In this document: positions 18,913-26,977 of the stretch, in pieces
Position numbering within the stretch: the stretch's first letter is position 1
How the letters are laid out: each line of letters starts with the position of its first letter
From: Anaerolineae bacterium
Lineage (GTDB): Bacteria > Chloroflexota > Anaerolineae > Aggregatilineales > Phototrophicaceae
Direction: 5' to 3'
Length of the DNA: 64,000 bases
Assembly (NCBI GenBank): GCA_022820125.1
Contig: JAJEGA010000086.1
Span: 1 to 64,000, forward strand
The notes under the pieces: generated by a model
Seen by the model: only the letters and a program-made list of their open reading frames with translations
The model's database searches: none
Told to the model about the DNA's origin: nothing
Position numbers and translations under genes: made by a program

Positions 18913-19964
18913 CAGTTGTCGTAGTCGACCCCGCGAAGTTCAAGCTCATCGGCGAAGTGGCAGGCGGCGAAATGACCGCTGGCGACCCGCCTCCACTCCG
19001 GCGCTTCTTCCGCGCAAATCGCCTGCGCGTAGCGACAGCGCGGGTGGAAATAACAGCCCGATGGCGGCGCCGCCGGATTGGCGACTTCACCCTGCAAGAT
19101 GATCCGATCCATCTTGATTTCGGGATCGGTCGTCGGCACCGCCGACAGCAGCGCCTCGGTGTACGGGTGCTTGGGCGACGAGAATAAAGAGTCGGTGTCG
19201 GCCAGCTCAACCAGTTGGCCCACGTACATCACGCCAACGCGGTCGGAGATATGCTCGACGACTGACAGGTCGTGCGCGATGAAGAGAAAGGTCAGATTAA
19301 ACTCTTCTTGCAAGTCCTCCAGCAAATTGAGAATCTGCGCCTGAATCGAAACATCAAGCGCCGAAACCGCCTCATCGCAAACGATCAGCAGCGGGCTGGG
19401 CGCGAGCGACCTTGCGATGCCGATCCGCTGTCGCTGGCCGCCGGAGAAGGCATGCGGGTATCGGTTGAGATGCTGAATATCCAAGCCAACTTTTTCCATT
19501 AGTTCGCGCACGCGGTCTTGAATATCGCGGGAATCTGACAGGAGCTTGTTGTTGCGGATGGGCTCGGAGATGATGTCCAACACAGACATCCGCGGATCGA
19601 GCGACGAATAGGGATCCTGGAAAATCATGTGGAAGTGCCGGCGCACCTTGCGCAGCGCTTTCTTGTCCAGCGCTGCAATATCGACTTCTTCGCCATCGGG
19701 CAGGCGGAAAAGAATCTGACCGGCGGTGGGTTCAATGCCGCGCACGATGCAGCGCCCCAAGGTGGTTTTGCCACTGCCGGATTCGCCTACCAAGCCGAAG
19801 GATTCGCCCTCGCGGATGGTGAAGCTTACGCCATCGACCGCCTTAACCTGGCCCTGCACCGTGCGAAAGAAGCCTTTCTCAATGGGGAAATGCTTCTTCA
19901 GATCGCGGACGTCCAGCAAAACATCGCCGATTACTTTCGTGGCAGCGTCATCCGGCTCAGGCAT
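18912..19964 (-). CDS. ABC transporter ATP-binding protein, DppF/OppF type
   Basis: 350-aa ATPase with Walker [10 protein letters not shown] near residue 55, Q-loop [16 protein letters not shown] near 115, signature [16 protein letters not shown] near 168 and Walker [14 protein letters not shown] near 190. The C-terminal oligopeptide/dipeptide extension has the [21 protein letters not shown] cysteine motif (about 290-310) that may hold an Fe-S cluster in this family. It overlaps the DppD-like gene by 8 bp, so both are translationally coupled. It energises the permease pair at 4122-6275. Confidence 0.88.
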   Translation of the reverse strand: MPEPDDAATKVIGDVLLDVRDLKKHFPIEKGFFRTVQGQVKAVDGVSFTIREGESFGLVGESGSGKTTLGRCIVRGIEPTAGQILFRLPDGEEVDIAALDKKALRKVRRHFHMIFQDPYSSLDPRMSVLDIISEPIRNNKLLSDSRDIQDRVRELMEKVGLDIQHLNRYPHAFSGGQRQRIGIARSLAPSPLLIVCDEAVSALDVSIQAQILNLLEDLQEEFNLTFLFIAHDLSVVEHISDRVGVMYVGQLVELADTDSLFSSPKHPYTEALLSAVPTTDPEIKMDRIILQGEVANPAAPPSGCYFHPRCRYAQAICAEEAPEWRRVASGHFAACHFADELELRGVDYDN

Positions 19965-20982
19965 AGATCAGCTCGCTTTCTTCGCTGCGCAAGTAGCAGC
20001 GCACGTAGTGATCGTTCCCCATATTCACCAGCGCTGGAACAGCCGCATCGCACTTGCCGCGGATGAAATCGTCGCAGCGCGAGGCAAAGCCGCATTGCCG
20101 CGGCGGATTCATCGGCACCGGCACATTGCCGCGGATGGCATCGAGGCGCCCCCGCCCGCGGCCGCCAAGACGAGGAATCGATTTGAGCAGCCGCTGCGTA
20201 TACGGGTGCAAGGGATTTTTGAAAAGCTCCACGGTGGAGGCGCGCTCCACCACCCGTCCGAGATACATGACATTAACTTCGTCGGCGATCTCGGCGATGA
20301 CGCCCAGATCATGCGTGATGTACATGATCGCCATGCCGAACTGCCCCTGCAAGGCTTTCATCAATTCCAGTATTTGCGCTTGCACGGTGACATCCAGCGC
20401 GGTGGTTGGCTCATCGGCAATAAGCAGGGAGGGGCTGCAAGAAAGCGCCATTGCGATCATCGCCCGCTGGCGCATGCCGCCCGATAGCTGATGCGGATAT
20501 TCATCGAAGCGCTGCTTGGGATTCGAAATGCCGACGCGATTGATCATATCCAAAGCCAATTGCCTGGCTTTTTTCTTGTCGCGCTCAATGTGCAGCCTTA
20601 TGGCTTCGACGATTTGCGCGCCTATCGTATGCACCGGCGACAGGCTGGTCATCGGCTCTTGGAATACCATCGAGACTTCGGCGCCGCGAATGGCGCGGAT
20701 TTCGGAGCTGCGCGCATTGAGCTTGCCGACATCAACCGCGCCGCCGTCTTTGCGCCGCAAAATGATCTCGCCCGTTTCAATCGCGCCCGGCGGCGGCACA
20801 ATCCGCATAATCGATTGCGCCGTGACGCTCTTCCCCGATCCCGATTCGCCAATGACGCCAACCGTTTGCTGAGGCGCGATGGTCAAGTCAACGCCATCGA
20901 CCGCCTTCAGCGTGCCTTCGGGCAAATGAAAATAGGTTCGCAGGTCGCGTACTTCAAGAACGTTGCTGGGTTCAGGAGACAT
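19957..20982 (-). CDS. ABC transporter ATP-binding protein, DppD/OppD type
   Basis: 341-aa ATPase with Walker [10 protein letters not shown] near residue 45, Q-loop [17 protein letters not shown], signature [17 protein letters not shown] and Walker [15 protein letters not shown]. The C-terminal Cys-containing segment is [16 protein letters not shown]. The frame continues 47 codons upstream, but the promoter at 21016-21044 lies within that extension and the predicted protein then starts [15 protein letters not shown], matching the family. It is the first gene of the ATPase operon, about 27 nt from the predicted start point. Confidence 0.88.
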   Translation of the reverse strand: MSPEPSNVLEVRDLRTYFHLPEGTLKAVDGVDLTIAPQQTVGVIGESGSGKSVTAQSIMRIVPPPGAIETGEIILRRKDGGAVDVGKLNARSSEIRAIRGAEVSMVFQEPMTSLSPVHTIGAQIVEAIRLHIERDKKKARQLALDMINRVGISNPKQRFDEYPHQLSGGMRQRAMIAMALSCSPSLLIADEPTTALDVTVQAQILELMKALQGQFGMAIMYITHDLGVIAEIADEVNVMYLGRVVERASTVELFKNPLHPYTQRLLKSIPRLGGRGRGRLDAIRGNVPVPMNPPRQCGFASRCDDFIRGKCDAAVPALVNMGNDHYVRCYLRSEESELIYA

Positions 20983-21015
20983 AGCGCGCAGTCGACTGCC
21001 GGCGGATGGCATCGC

Positions 21016-21044
21016 ATTGTAGACAATTGACAATACGCTGTCAA
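21016..21044 (-). promoter_or_regulatory. Sigma70-type promoter of the ATPase operon
   Basis: On the minus strand, TTGACA (21039-21044), 17 bp, TACAAT (21016-21021). Both boxes and spacing are near consensus. The sequence TGTCAATTGTCTACAAT is identical to that at the GH117-1 promoter, so the two units look co-regulated. Confidence 0.8.
21017..21026. promoter_or_regulatory. Candidate GntR/FCD operator TTGTAGACAA
   Basis: This is the reverse complement of TTGTCTACAA and overlaps the -10 box in the same register as at 198-207. It is the third TTGTnnACAA site of the island. Confidence 0.55.
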
Positions 21045-21124
21045 GTTGCCTGGCGATTCGGCGCGCGGGCGGCCTCATCGCCGGCATCCGCTCACAGGGA
21101 CCGTAGGCGCGGGCGGAAATCAAA

Positions 21125-21146
21125 GAGGCGCCATGCGAAGCGCCTC
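21125..21146 (-). terminator. Intrinsic terminator of tRNA-Val
   Basis: GAGGCGC and GCGCCTC form a 7-bp stem with an 8-nt loop. On the minus strand it is followed by TTTGATTT. It lies 20 bp after the tRNA 3' end. Confidence 0.65.
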
Positions 21147-21166
21147 ATGCGGATGACCTGATTGTA

Positions 21167-21239
21167 TGGGCGCTATAAGACTCGAACTTATAACCTTCCG
21201 GGTGTAAACCGGATGCTCTGCCAATTGAGCTAAACGCCC
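21167..21239 (-). tRNA. tRNA-Val (anticodon TAC)
   Basis: The 73-nt minus-strand sequence folds as a cloverleaf. The acceptor is GGGCGTT/AGCGCCC with discriminator A. The D-arm is GCTC...GAGC. The anticodon stem CCGG/CCGG has loop TTTACAC (anticodon TAC). The T-arm carries GTTCGAGTC. CCA is not encoded. Confidence 0.9.
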
Positions 21240-21250
21240 GCTTGCAACGC

Positions 21251-21280
21251 AGTATAGCTGCCAAACCCGATAATAGTCAA
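21251..21280 (-). promoter_or_regulatory. Promoter of tRNA-Val
   Basis: Minus strand: TTGACT (21275-21280), 18-bp spacer, TATACT (21251-21256), ending 11 bp before the tRNA 5' end. Confidence 0.65.
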
Positions 21281-21316
21281 GGCGTGCTCGCGCCAGAATT
21301 TGCGTCAATCAAGCGA

Positions 21317-21871
21317 TTACATTTTTGGCGGCGTCACACCGGTTTGACCCTGATATTTGCCCTTCTTGTCGGCATAAGACTGCTCGCAGGTTTCGTCGGC
21401 TTCAAAGAACAAAACCTGCGCCAAGCCTTCGTTGGCGTAAACTTTGGCTGGCAAGGGCGTTGTATTGCTGATCTCCAGTGTGGCGTAGCCCTCCCACTCC
21501 GGTTCAAAGGGCGTTACGTTGACGATCAAGCCGCAGCGGGCGTAAGTTGATTTGCCCAGGCAAACGGTTAGCACCTTGCGGGGAATGCGGAAGTATTCCA
21601 CCGAGCGCGCGAGCACGAAGGAATTGGGCGGAATGAGGCAGACATCGCCGCGGAAATCGACGAAGGAATCGCTGGCGAAGTTCTTGGGATCAACAATCGC
21701 GGAGCGCACATTGGTGAAGATTTTGAATTCGTCCGAAACGCGCAGGTCGTAACCGTAAGACGAAACGCCGTAGCTGATGGCGCCTTCGCGCACCTGCTGA
21801 TCGACAAAGGGTTCGATCATGCCATGCTTTTGCACCATATCCTTGATCCAATGGTCGGGCTTGAGTCCCAT
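21317..21871 (-). CDS. dcd: dCTP deaminase
   Basis: 184-aa enzyme of the dUTPase superfamily that converts dCTP to dUTP for thymidylate synthesis. Visible are [33 protein letters not shown], the nucleotide/catalytic region [11 protein letters not shown] near residues 112-122, [18 protein letters not shown] (with the catalytic Glu) and the C-terminal [16 protein letters not shown] lid. Length and motifs are normal. It lies 21 bp downstream of argS on the same strand, probably co-transcribed. Confidence 0.92.
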   Translation of the reverse strand: MGLKPDHWIKDMVQKHGMIEPFVDQQVREGAISYGVSSYGYDLRVSDEFKIFTNVRSAIVDPKNFASDSFVDFRGDVCLIPPNSFVLARSVEYFRIPRKVLTVCLGKSTYARCGLIVNVTPFEPEWEGYATLEISNTTPLPAKVYANEGLAQVLFFEADETCEQSYADKKGKYQGQTGVTPPKM

Positions 21872-21892
21872 TAGAATGTCCCTCGTTGTGAA

Positions 21893-23617
21893 TTACATGC
21901 GTTCAGGCGCTGACATGCCCATCAGGCGCAAGACGCGATAGAAGACAACCGCCGCCGCCCGGTAGAAACGCAGGCGCGCTTTGGCTGTATCGGCGGGCAC
22001 TTCGCTATGCAGCACACGCACCTGATCGTAGACGGGATGAAAAACAGAGGCCAGCTCCTGCGCGAAAAAGGCGATCTTGTGCGGTTCGTAATTGATCACC
22101 GCCTGCTCAATGACATTGCCCAGTTCCAGCGCCTTGCGGATGAATTTGAGCTCGCCCTCGCCCAGCAGAGCCAGGTCGGCGCCAGCGTCGTCAAAGCCGC
22201 GCTCTTCCGCCTCGCGAAAGATGCCGGCGCAGCGGACGTAGGCGTTCTGAATATAATAAACCGGATTGTCGTTTGATTGCTTGACCACCTGATCAACATC
22301 GAAATCCAACTGCGAATTGGGGCTGCGCGCCAGCATGTGGTAACGCACGGCATCGGCGCTGGTCATCTCGACCAGGTCGTCGAGGGTGTCAAAGTCGCCG
22401 GCGCGTTTGGATTGCTTGACCGCCTCGTATTCGCCACGCTTTTCATTCCAACGCACGGCGCGCACCATCTGATTGAAAATGACGTGGATGGGCGCCGGGT
22501 CCATACCAAGCGCGCGGATGCCATGCTTGACGACTTGCGCTTGCGAGAAGTGGTCGGTTCCCAGCACATTGACGGCGATGTCGAAGCCGCGCTCCAGCTT
22601 GTCGCAATGGTAGGCGATATCGGGCAGGGTATAAGTCGGGACGCCATCGCTCTTCACCATCACGCGATCTTTTTCGTCGCCGAAGCTCGAGCTGCGGAAC
22701 CAGGTCGCCGGCTCATAACCCTTGGCTTTGACATCGGCGATCTCGTCTTCGTCGGCGCCTTCCCAATGCGCCGCCTCGTAGACGTGACCGTTTTTGCGCA
22801 TCCTGTCCAGCACAGTCCAAATCGTTTCCGATGCGAAGAGCGACGTCTCGTTGAAGAAGGCGTCATGTTTGATGTCGATAGAAGCGAGCGAACGCTTTAT
22901 CCAATCAAACATGCGCGCTTCGGCCGCGTCTCTGAAGAACTCCCAGCTTTCTCCGCGCAGTGAATCACCGTGCTGGGCGACCAAGTCCGCCGCCTGGTCG
23001 ACAAGGTATTCGCCCTGGTAATAATCCGGCGGGAGCTCGACGACATCGCCCAACTGCTGCCGGTAGCGCAGCTTCAGGCTGTTTCCCAGCTTGAACATCT
23101 GGTTGCCAGCGTTGTTGTAATAATACTCGCGCTGCACATCGTAGCCGGCCGCTTCCAGCAGGCGCGCCATCGCATCGCCAACGACGGCGCCGCGCGTATG
23201 ACCGATGGTGATTGGTCCGCTGGGGTTGGCGCTGACGAATTCGACCTGGGCTGGCTTGCCGCAGCCGATCTCGAGCTGAAACAGCGCCTCGCCCTCGGCG
23301 ATGATCGCATCGATTTGACACTTAAGATAATCGCTGGCAATGAAGCAGTTTATGAATCCAGGAGGCGCCACCTGCAGCTCCGGGGCGAAGTCCAGCGCGG
23401 GCAATTTGGCGACGATCATGCGCGCGATTTCGAGCGGATTCTTGCGCGCCAGCTTCGCCAGACCCATCGCCGGGTAGGACAGGTCGCCCTGGCTGGCGCG
23501 TTTCGGCGCGCTCACCGGGATCGCGGGAATCTCGAAGGGCGGAAGTTCACCCGAGTCCTGGGCGGCTTGGATGGCGCCTTCAATTGCCTTTTCCAGTTCT
23601 TTGTTCAGCAGCTTCAA
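21893..23617 (-). CDS. argS: Arginyl-tRNA synthetase
   Basis: 574-aa class I synthetase charging tRNA-Arg. Domains are the N-terminal Add1 tRNA-binding domain (about residues 1-100) and the HIGH-type motif in GPITIGHTRGAVVGDAMARLL near 132-152. The Rossmann core includes HKIAFF and VLGTDHFSQAQVVKHGIRALG, and the C-terminal DALR anticodon domain (about 450-574) ends RVLRLMGMSAPERM. The KMSKR-type motif appears as KQSKRAG near 402, as usual for ArgRS variants. A possible -10 (TAGAAT, minus strand, 23659-23664) precedes it. MITE copy 2 lies just upstream. Confidence 0.92.
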   Translation of the reverse strand: MKLLNKELEKAIEGAIQAAQDSGELPPFEIPAIPVSAPKRASQGDLSYPAMGLAKLARKNPLEIARMIVAKLPALDFAPELQVAPPGFINCFIASDYLKCQIDAIIAEGEALFQLEIGCGKPAQVEFVSANPSGPITIGHTRGAVVGDAMARLLEAAGYDVQREYYYNNAGNQMFKLGNSLKLRYRQQLGDVVELPPDYYQGEYLVDQAADLVAQHGDSLRGESWEFFRDAAEARMFDWIKRSLASIDIKHDAFFNETSLFASETIWTVLDRMRKNGHVYEAAHWEGADEDEIADVKAKGYEPATWFRSSSFGDEKDRVMVKSDGVPTYTLPDIAYHCDKLERGFDIAVNVLGTDHFSQAQVVKHGIRALGMDPAPIHVIFNQMVRAVRWNEKRGEYEAVKQSKRAGDFDTLDDLVEMTSADAVRYHMLARSPNSQLDFDVDQVVKQSNDNPVYYIQNAYVRCAGIFREAEERGFDDAGADLALLGEGELKFIRKALELGNVIEQAVINYEPHKIAFFAQELASVFHPVYDQVRVLHSEVPADTAKARLRFYRAAAVVFYRVLRLMGMSAPERM

Positions 23618-23706
23618 AGCTAAAGGTCCTCTGCCTGGGGCGGGCTAAGCGGCTACGGATTCTAGCAAACTTGGACCGCTTAAGTAATAGGCACTTGGGG
23701 TTTGGA

Positions 23707-23983
23707 CAGGGCAATCGCATCAAATTTTTCTGAACCACAGAGAACACAGAGGGCACAGAGTTTAGGTTGGTTTGACGAGTTTTCCCCTAAATCCACTGCT
23801 TGAATTTGTTAGGCTTGTCGCTACCGCCTCGATAAACTTCCTCTCCGCCCAAAAATTATGCGACAAAATGCCGTGAAATCTCTGACTAATGGCTTTTCTC
23901 GGTGCTCTCTGTGTCCTCTGTGGTGAAATTTCAGTTTAGTTTTGCTCGTCGCAGCGGATGCCAGTTTTGAAGCGATTGCCTTG
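23707..23983. mobile_element. MITE-like element, copy 2 (277 bp)
   Basis: The left end CAGGGCAATCGC and the right end (CAAGGCAATCGCTTCAAA on the opposite strand) are inverted repeats. The perfect 10-bp direct repeat GGGGTTTGGA flanks the element at 23697-23706 and 23984-23993. The interior resembles copy 1 over most of its length: CACAGAG arms, a CCCCTAAATCCACTG block, GACAAAATGCCG and GGATGCCAGTTTTGAAGCGATTG. It carries about 30 bp of extra internal sequence. It is non-coding except where its right end is read as the last codons of the neighbouring methyltransferase. Confidence 0.85.
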
Positions 23984-24725
23984 GGGGTTTGGAATGCAGG
24001 ACTTCTTCTCGTCGGTTCGCGCCAATCAGTTCGCTCTCGCCCGCTTTCCAAGCCCAGACCTGGCTGTAATCTTCCTGCCAGATCGCGACCTGGATATCGC
24101 GCATGTTCAGCGCCGCCAATTCGCGCCGCATCCGCGCTTCGCTCCAGGCGCGGTTGGGCATCCAGCGCGTGTCGATGCGGATTGTGGTCAGCAGCAAGCC
24201 GCCGGGGCGCAGCGCGCGGCACATTTCTCGCAGAGCGGCGCGCGGGTCCGGCAGGAACTCAAGCGCCTCAAGGCAAGTGACGACATCAAAGCTGTTATCG
24301 GCGAAGGGCAGTTCGCCCGCGTCATGGCGCATCAGCGTGATATAGCGCTCGAAGCGCTCCGCCGCCACCTTCCGCCGCGCGACCTTGAGCATTCGGCGGC
24401 TGGCGTCCAAGCCGATGACATGACCGCTGAACCTGGCATTGCGCGCCATGATCAGCGGCAATCGACCGGCGCCCGTCGCCACATCCAGAATCAGGGGAGC
24501 GGTCGCGGGATGGATGCGCGCCATGATGGGCTGGGAGATTAAGGTCAGGTCGGCTTGTTCGTCGAACTGTTTGATGCGGTCGTAGCGGGAGGCATACAGG
24601 TCATACAGCAAAATGACCATGCGCTTGCCCAGGTAGACGCCTTCGGTCTCGATGATCAACCACCAGATCAGAAAGCCGGTGGCGGGCAGCGCGACGAAGA
24701 TCGCTAGAACGGATATGAAATCCAC
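23931..24725 (-). CDS. Membrane-anchored class I SAM-dependent methyltransferase
   Basis: 264-aa protein. One N-terminal transmembrane helix (FISVLAIFVALPATGFLIWWLI, residues 3-24) is followed by a Methyltransf_11-type domain. Motif I is LILDVATGAGRLPL (about 80-93), then VIGLDASRRML, and ADNSFDVVTCLEALEFLPDP near 150-165. LREMCRALRPGGLLLTTI and a variable C-terminal region follow. The substrate is unknown; a lipid or quinone target is possible given the anchor. The last 17 or so codons, including the stop, come from the right end of MITE copy 2, so the original C-terminus has been replaced. Confidence 0.75.
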   Translation of the reverse strand: MDFISVLAIFVALPATGFLIWWLIIETEGVYLGKRMVILLYDLYASRYDRIKQFDEQADLTLISQPIMARIHPATAPLILDVATGAGRLPLIMARNARFSGHVIGLDASRRMLKVARRKVAAERFERYITLMRHDAGELPFADNSFDVVTCLEALEFLPDPRAALREMCRALRPGGLLLTTIRIDTRWMPNRAWSEARMRRELAALNMRDIQVAIWQEDYSQVWAWKAGESELIGANRREEVLHSKPPRQSLQNWHPLRRAKLN

Positions 24726-24772
24726 GGCGTCCTTTCCCTCGGCGGCGGATCTTAATGGCGCCTGGCGCGAAA

Positions 24773-26569
24773 CTACTCGGCGACAAACAGGTCAGTCTCG
24801 CGAAACTGCATCTCATAGAGCTTGGCGTAGAGCCCTCGCTGCGCCATCAAGTCTTTGTGGGTCCCCAGCTCGATGATCCGCCCCTTGTCCAGCACGGCGA
24901 TGCGATGAGCGACGCGAACGGTGCTCAAGCGATGGGCGATGATCAGCGTGGTGCGATTTGTCATCAAGCGAGCCAGCGCTTCTTGCACCAATTGCTCGCT
25001 TTCGTTATCGAGGCTGGATGTGGCTTCATCAAGCAGCAGTATGGAAGGGTTTTTGAGCAGAGCGCGCGCGATCGCGACCCGTTGGCGCTGCCCGCCGCTG
25101 AGCTTGATGCCGCGCTCGCCGACGATGCTGTCGTAGCCTTTCGGCAGCTCGATGATGAAATCATGAGCGTTGGCGGATTTCGCAGCTGCAATCAATTCCG
25201 CGTCGCTGGCGTCGAGCTTGCCGTAGAGGATGTTCTCGCGCACGCTGCCGCCGAAGAGCAATGTCTCTTGCGGGACGATGCCAATATGCGCGCGCAGGCT
25301 GCTCTGCGTCAAGTCGCGGATATCGTGCCCGTCAATGCTGATTGAGCCGGCGTCCACATCATAGAAGCGCGGGATCAAGTTAAAGAGCGTGCTCTTGCCG
25401 GCGCCGCTGGGGCCAACCAGGGCAATAATCTCGCCCGCGGCGATTTGCAGATCAATATCGCTCAGCACAGCCTGGTCATTTTCGTAGGCGAAGCGGACCC
25501 CTCGCAGGCAAATCGCGCCTTTGACCGCTGCAAGTTGCTTGGCTTTTGGTCGGTCGCGCACATCAGGCTGCGTATCCAGAATCTCGAAAACGCGCTTGGT
25601 CGCCCCGAGCGCCTCCTGAACCTGCGAATACATGCTGACCACGCCGGCGAAGTTGGCCGCCACCGTCAAGCCATAGATCAGAAAGGCGATCAATTCGCCC
25701 GCGCTGAGCCGGCCATCGAGCACTTCGCGACCGCCGAACCAGAGAATCAGCGCCAAGCCGGCGAAGGCGAAGAAGGCGATGATCGGCCCAAATACCGAGC
25801 GTATCGTGAGCAGCTTGACAGCGGCGCGAAAGGCGACCTCGATGGCGGCGTTATAGCGGGCGATCTCGTAGCTTTCGCGCACGAAGCTCTTGACCTCGCG
25901 GATGTTCTGCAATACTTCTTCCGCAACGACGGTGGCGCCGGCGATTTCGTCTTGCACGCGCGTGCTGGCGCGGCGAATGGCGCTGCCAAGCACGAAGGCG
26001 ACCGCGACGATAATCGGCATCAGCACAATGATGAAGAGGGTCAAGCGCCAGTTAAGGTAGAACATGATCGCCACTGACCCGACCAGCGTCAAAGTCTGCT
26101 GCAAGAAGGCGCTGATATTGCCGGTCAAGACCGTGCGGACGACGGTGACATCCGAGGAGATGCGGCTGATCAACTCGCCGACGCGTTTGCTGTTGTAGTA
26201 TCTGATGGACAGCGATTGAAGGTGCGCGTAAAGCTCGCAGCGAATATCGACCACAAGTTTCTCGCCTACATAATTGAGGTTGTAGTTTTGTACGAAGCTG
26301 GCAAGCGAGCGCAAAATGAAGACAGCCAACAGCGCCAGCGTAATTGTATCGAGCAGGGCGATATCGGCATCGGTGAACACTGAATCAATCACGCGTTGAA
26401 TCACCGCCGGGAAGACGAGGCTTAGCGCCGAGGCGAAAAACAAGCCGATAGTTGACAAGAACAGCCGCAGCTTGTAGGCGGTCAAATAGGCAAGGAGCCG
26501 GCGCCACTGCATTGGCGTCGCCGGCACATCGCGTTTTTCGCCGCCGGGAGAGCGGATTCGATAGATCAT
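24773..26569 (-). CDS. ABC exporter, fused membrane and ATPase domains (MsbA/LmrA type)
   Basis: 598-aa half-transporter. Six transmembrane helices (about residues 20-310) include VEEVLQNIREVKSFVRE, typical of the coupling helix region. The nucleotide-binding domain (about 345-580) has Walker A GPSGAGKST, the Q-loop in IGIVPQETLLFGG, signature LSGGQRQRVAIARALL, Walker B ILLLDEATSSLD and switch His in IIAHRLSTVR. It should work as a homodimer exporting lipids, drugs or peptides. The start lies just downstream of a 408-bp repeat-containing gap. It is 47 bp upstream of the methyltransferase on the same strand, so the two may be co-transcribed. Confidence 0.88.
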   Translation of the reverse strand: MIYRIRSPGGEKRDVPATPMQWRRLLAYLTAYKLRLFLSTIGLFFASALSLVFPAVIQRVIDSVFTDADIALLDTITLALLAVFILRSLASFVQNYNLNYVGEKLVVDIRCELYAHLQSLSIRYYNSKRVGELISRISSDVTVVRTVLTGNISAFLQQTLTLVGSVAIMFYLNWRLTLFIIVLMPIIVAVAFVLGSAIRRASTRVQDEIAGATVVAEEVLQNIREVKSFVRESYEIARYNAAIEVAFRAAVKLLTIRSVFGPIIAFFAFAGLALILWFGGREVLDGRLSAGELIAFLIYGLTVAANFAGVVSMYSQVQEALGATKRVFEILDTQPDVRDRPKAKQLAAVKGAICLRGVRFAYENDQAVLSDIDLQIAAGEIIALVGPSGAGKSTLFNLIPRFYDVDAGSISIDGHDIRDLTQSSLRAHIGIVPQETLLFGGSVRENILYGKLDASDAELIAAAKSANAHDFIIELPKGYDSIVGERGIKLSGGQRQRVAIARALLKNPSILLLDEATSSLDNESEQLVQEALARLMTNRTTLIIAHRLSTVRVAHRIAVLDKGRIIELGTHKDLMAQRGLYAKLYEMQFRETDLFVAE

Positions 26570-26640
26570 GTCTGTTCCAAATAGAATAAGATCGGTATCA
26601 AGAATACGTCCGCTTTAACAAATGATGAAATGTAATCCCA

Positions 26641-26670
26641 TGTAGGTACGGGCGAGCCGGTGGCTCGTCC
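26641..26670. repeat. Palindromic repeat, TGTAGGGGCGA family (degenerate)
   Basis: TGTAGGTACGGGCGAGCCGG with a GGGCGAGCC/GGCTCGTCC hairpin, a single-hairpin member of the family at 19-87. It lies in the gene-free stretch 26570-26977, which otherwise shows only a second copy (26768-26838) and no convincing gene. Confidence 0.6.
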
Positions 26671-26767
26671 TCTTGCGCTTATAGATTCGATAGCTGGTTT
26701 TCTCCTGAACTACTCCGTTCCGCTTCAGTAATTCCAAGTAAGTCATGCAACAAAATGAAGGAACGTC

Positions 26768-26838
26768 GTAGGGGCGACTCTTGAGTTGCCCACATGTACA
26801 ATGGCGACATAGTGGGCGAGACAAGTCTCGCCCCTACA
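26768..26838. repeat. Paired palindromic repeat, TGTAGGGGCGA family
   Basis: It starts GTAGGGGCGAC and ends GTCTCGCCCCTACA, with a GGGCGAGAC/GTCTCGCCC hairpin on the right and a weaker GGGCGACTC/GAGTTGCCC hairpin on the left. Same architecture and length (about 70 bp) as 19-87. Confidence 0.7.
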
Positions 26839-26977
26839 GATCTCGAATCAGATTAGCATCGCCCTTTTTCGCATTACTTACTTGCGCCTACTTCTGTGCC
26901 TGCGAATTGAGAAAACGAGCCTTGCCAAAAGACCCGCGCCTATTTGCTTCTGCTTTTGGGCGGCTGCTACAGCGCCG

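Noticed and set aside
26615..26824. Small minus-strand gene in the 408-bp gap
   Set aside because: It runs through palindromic repeats, has no family motifs and no ribosome site.
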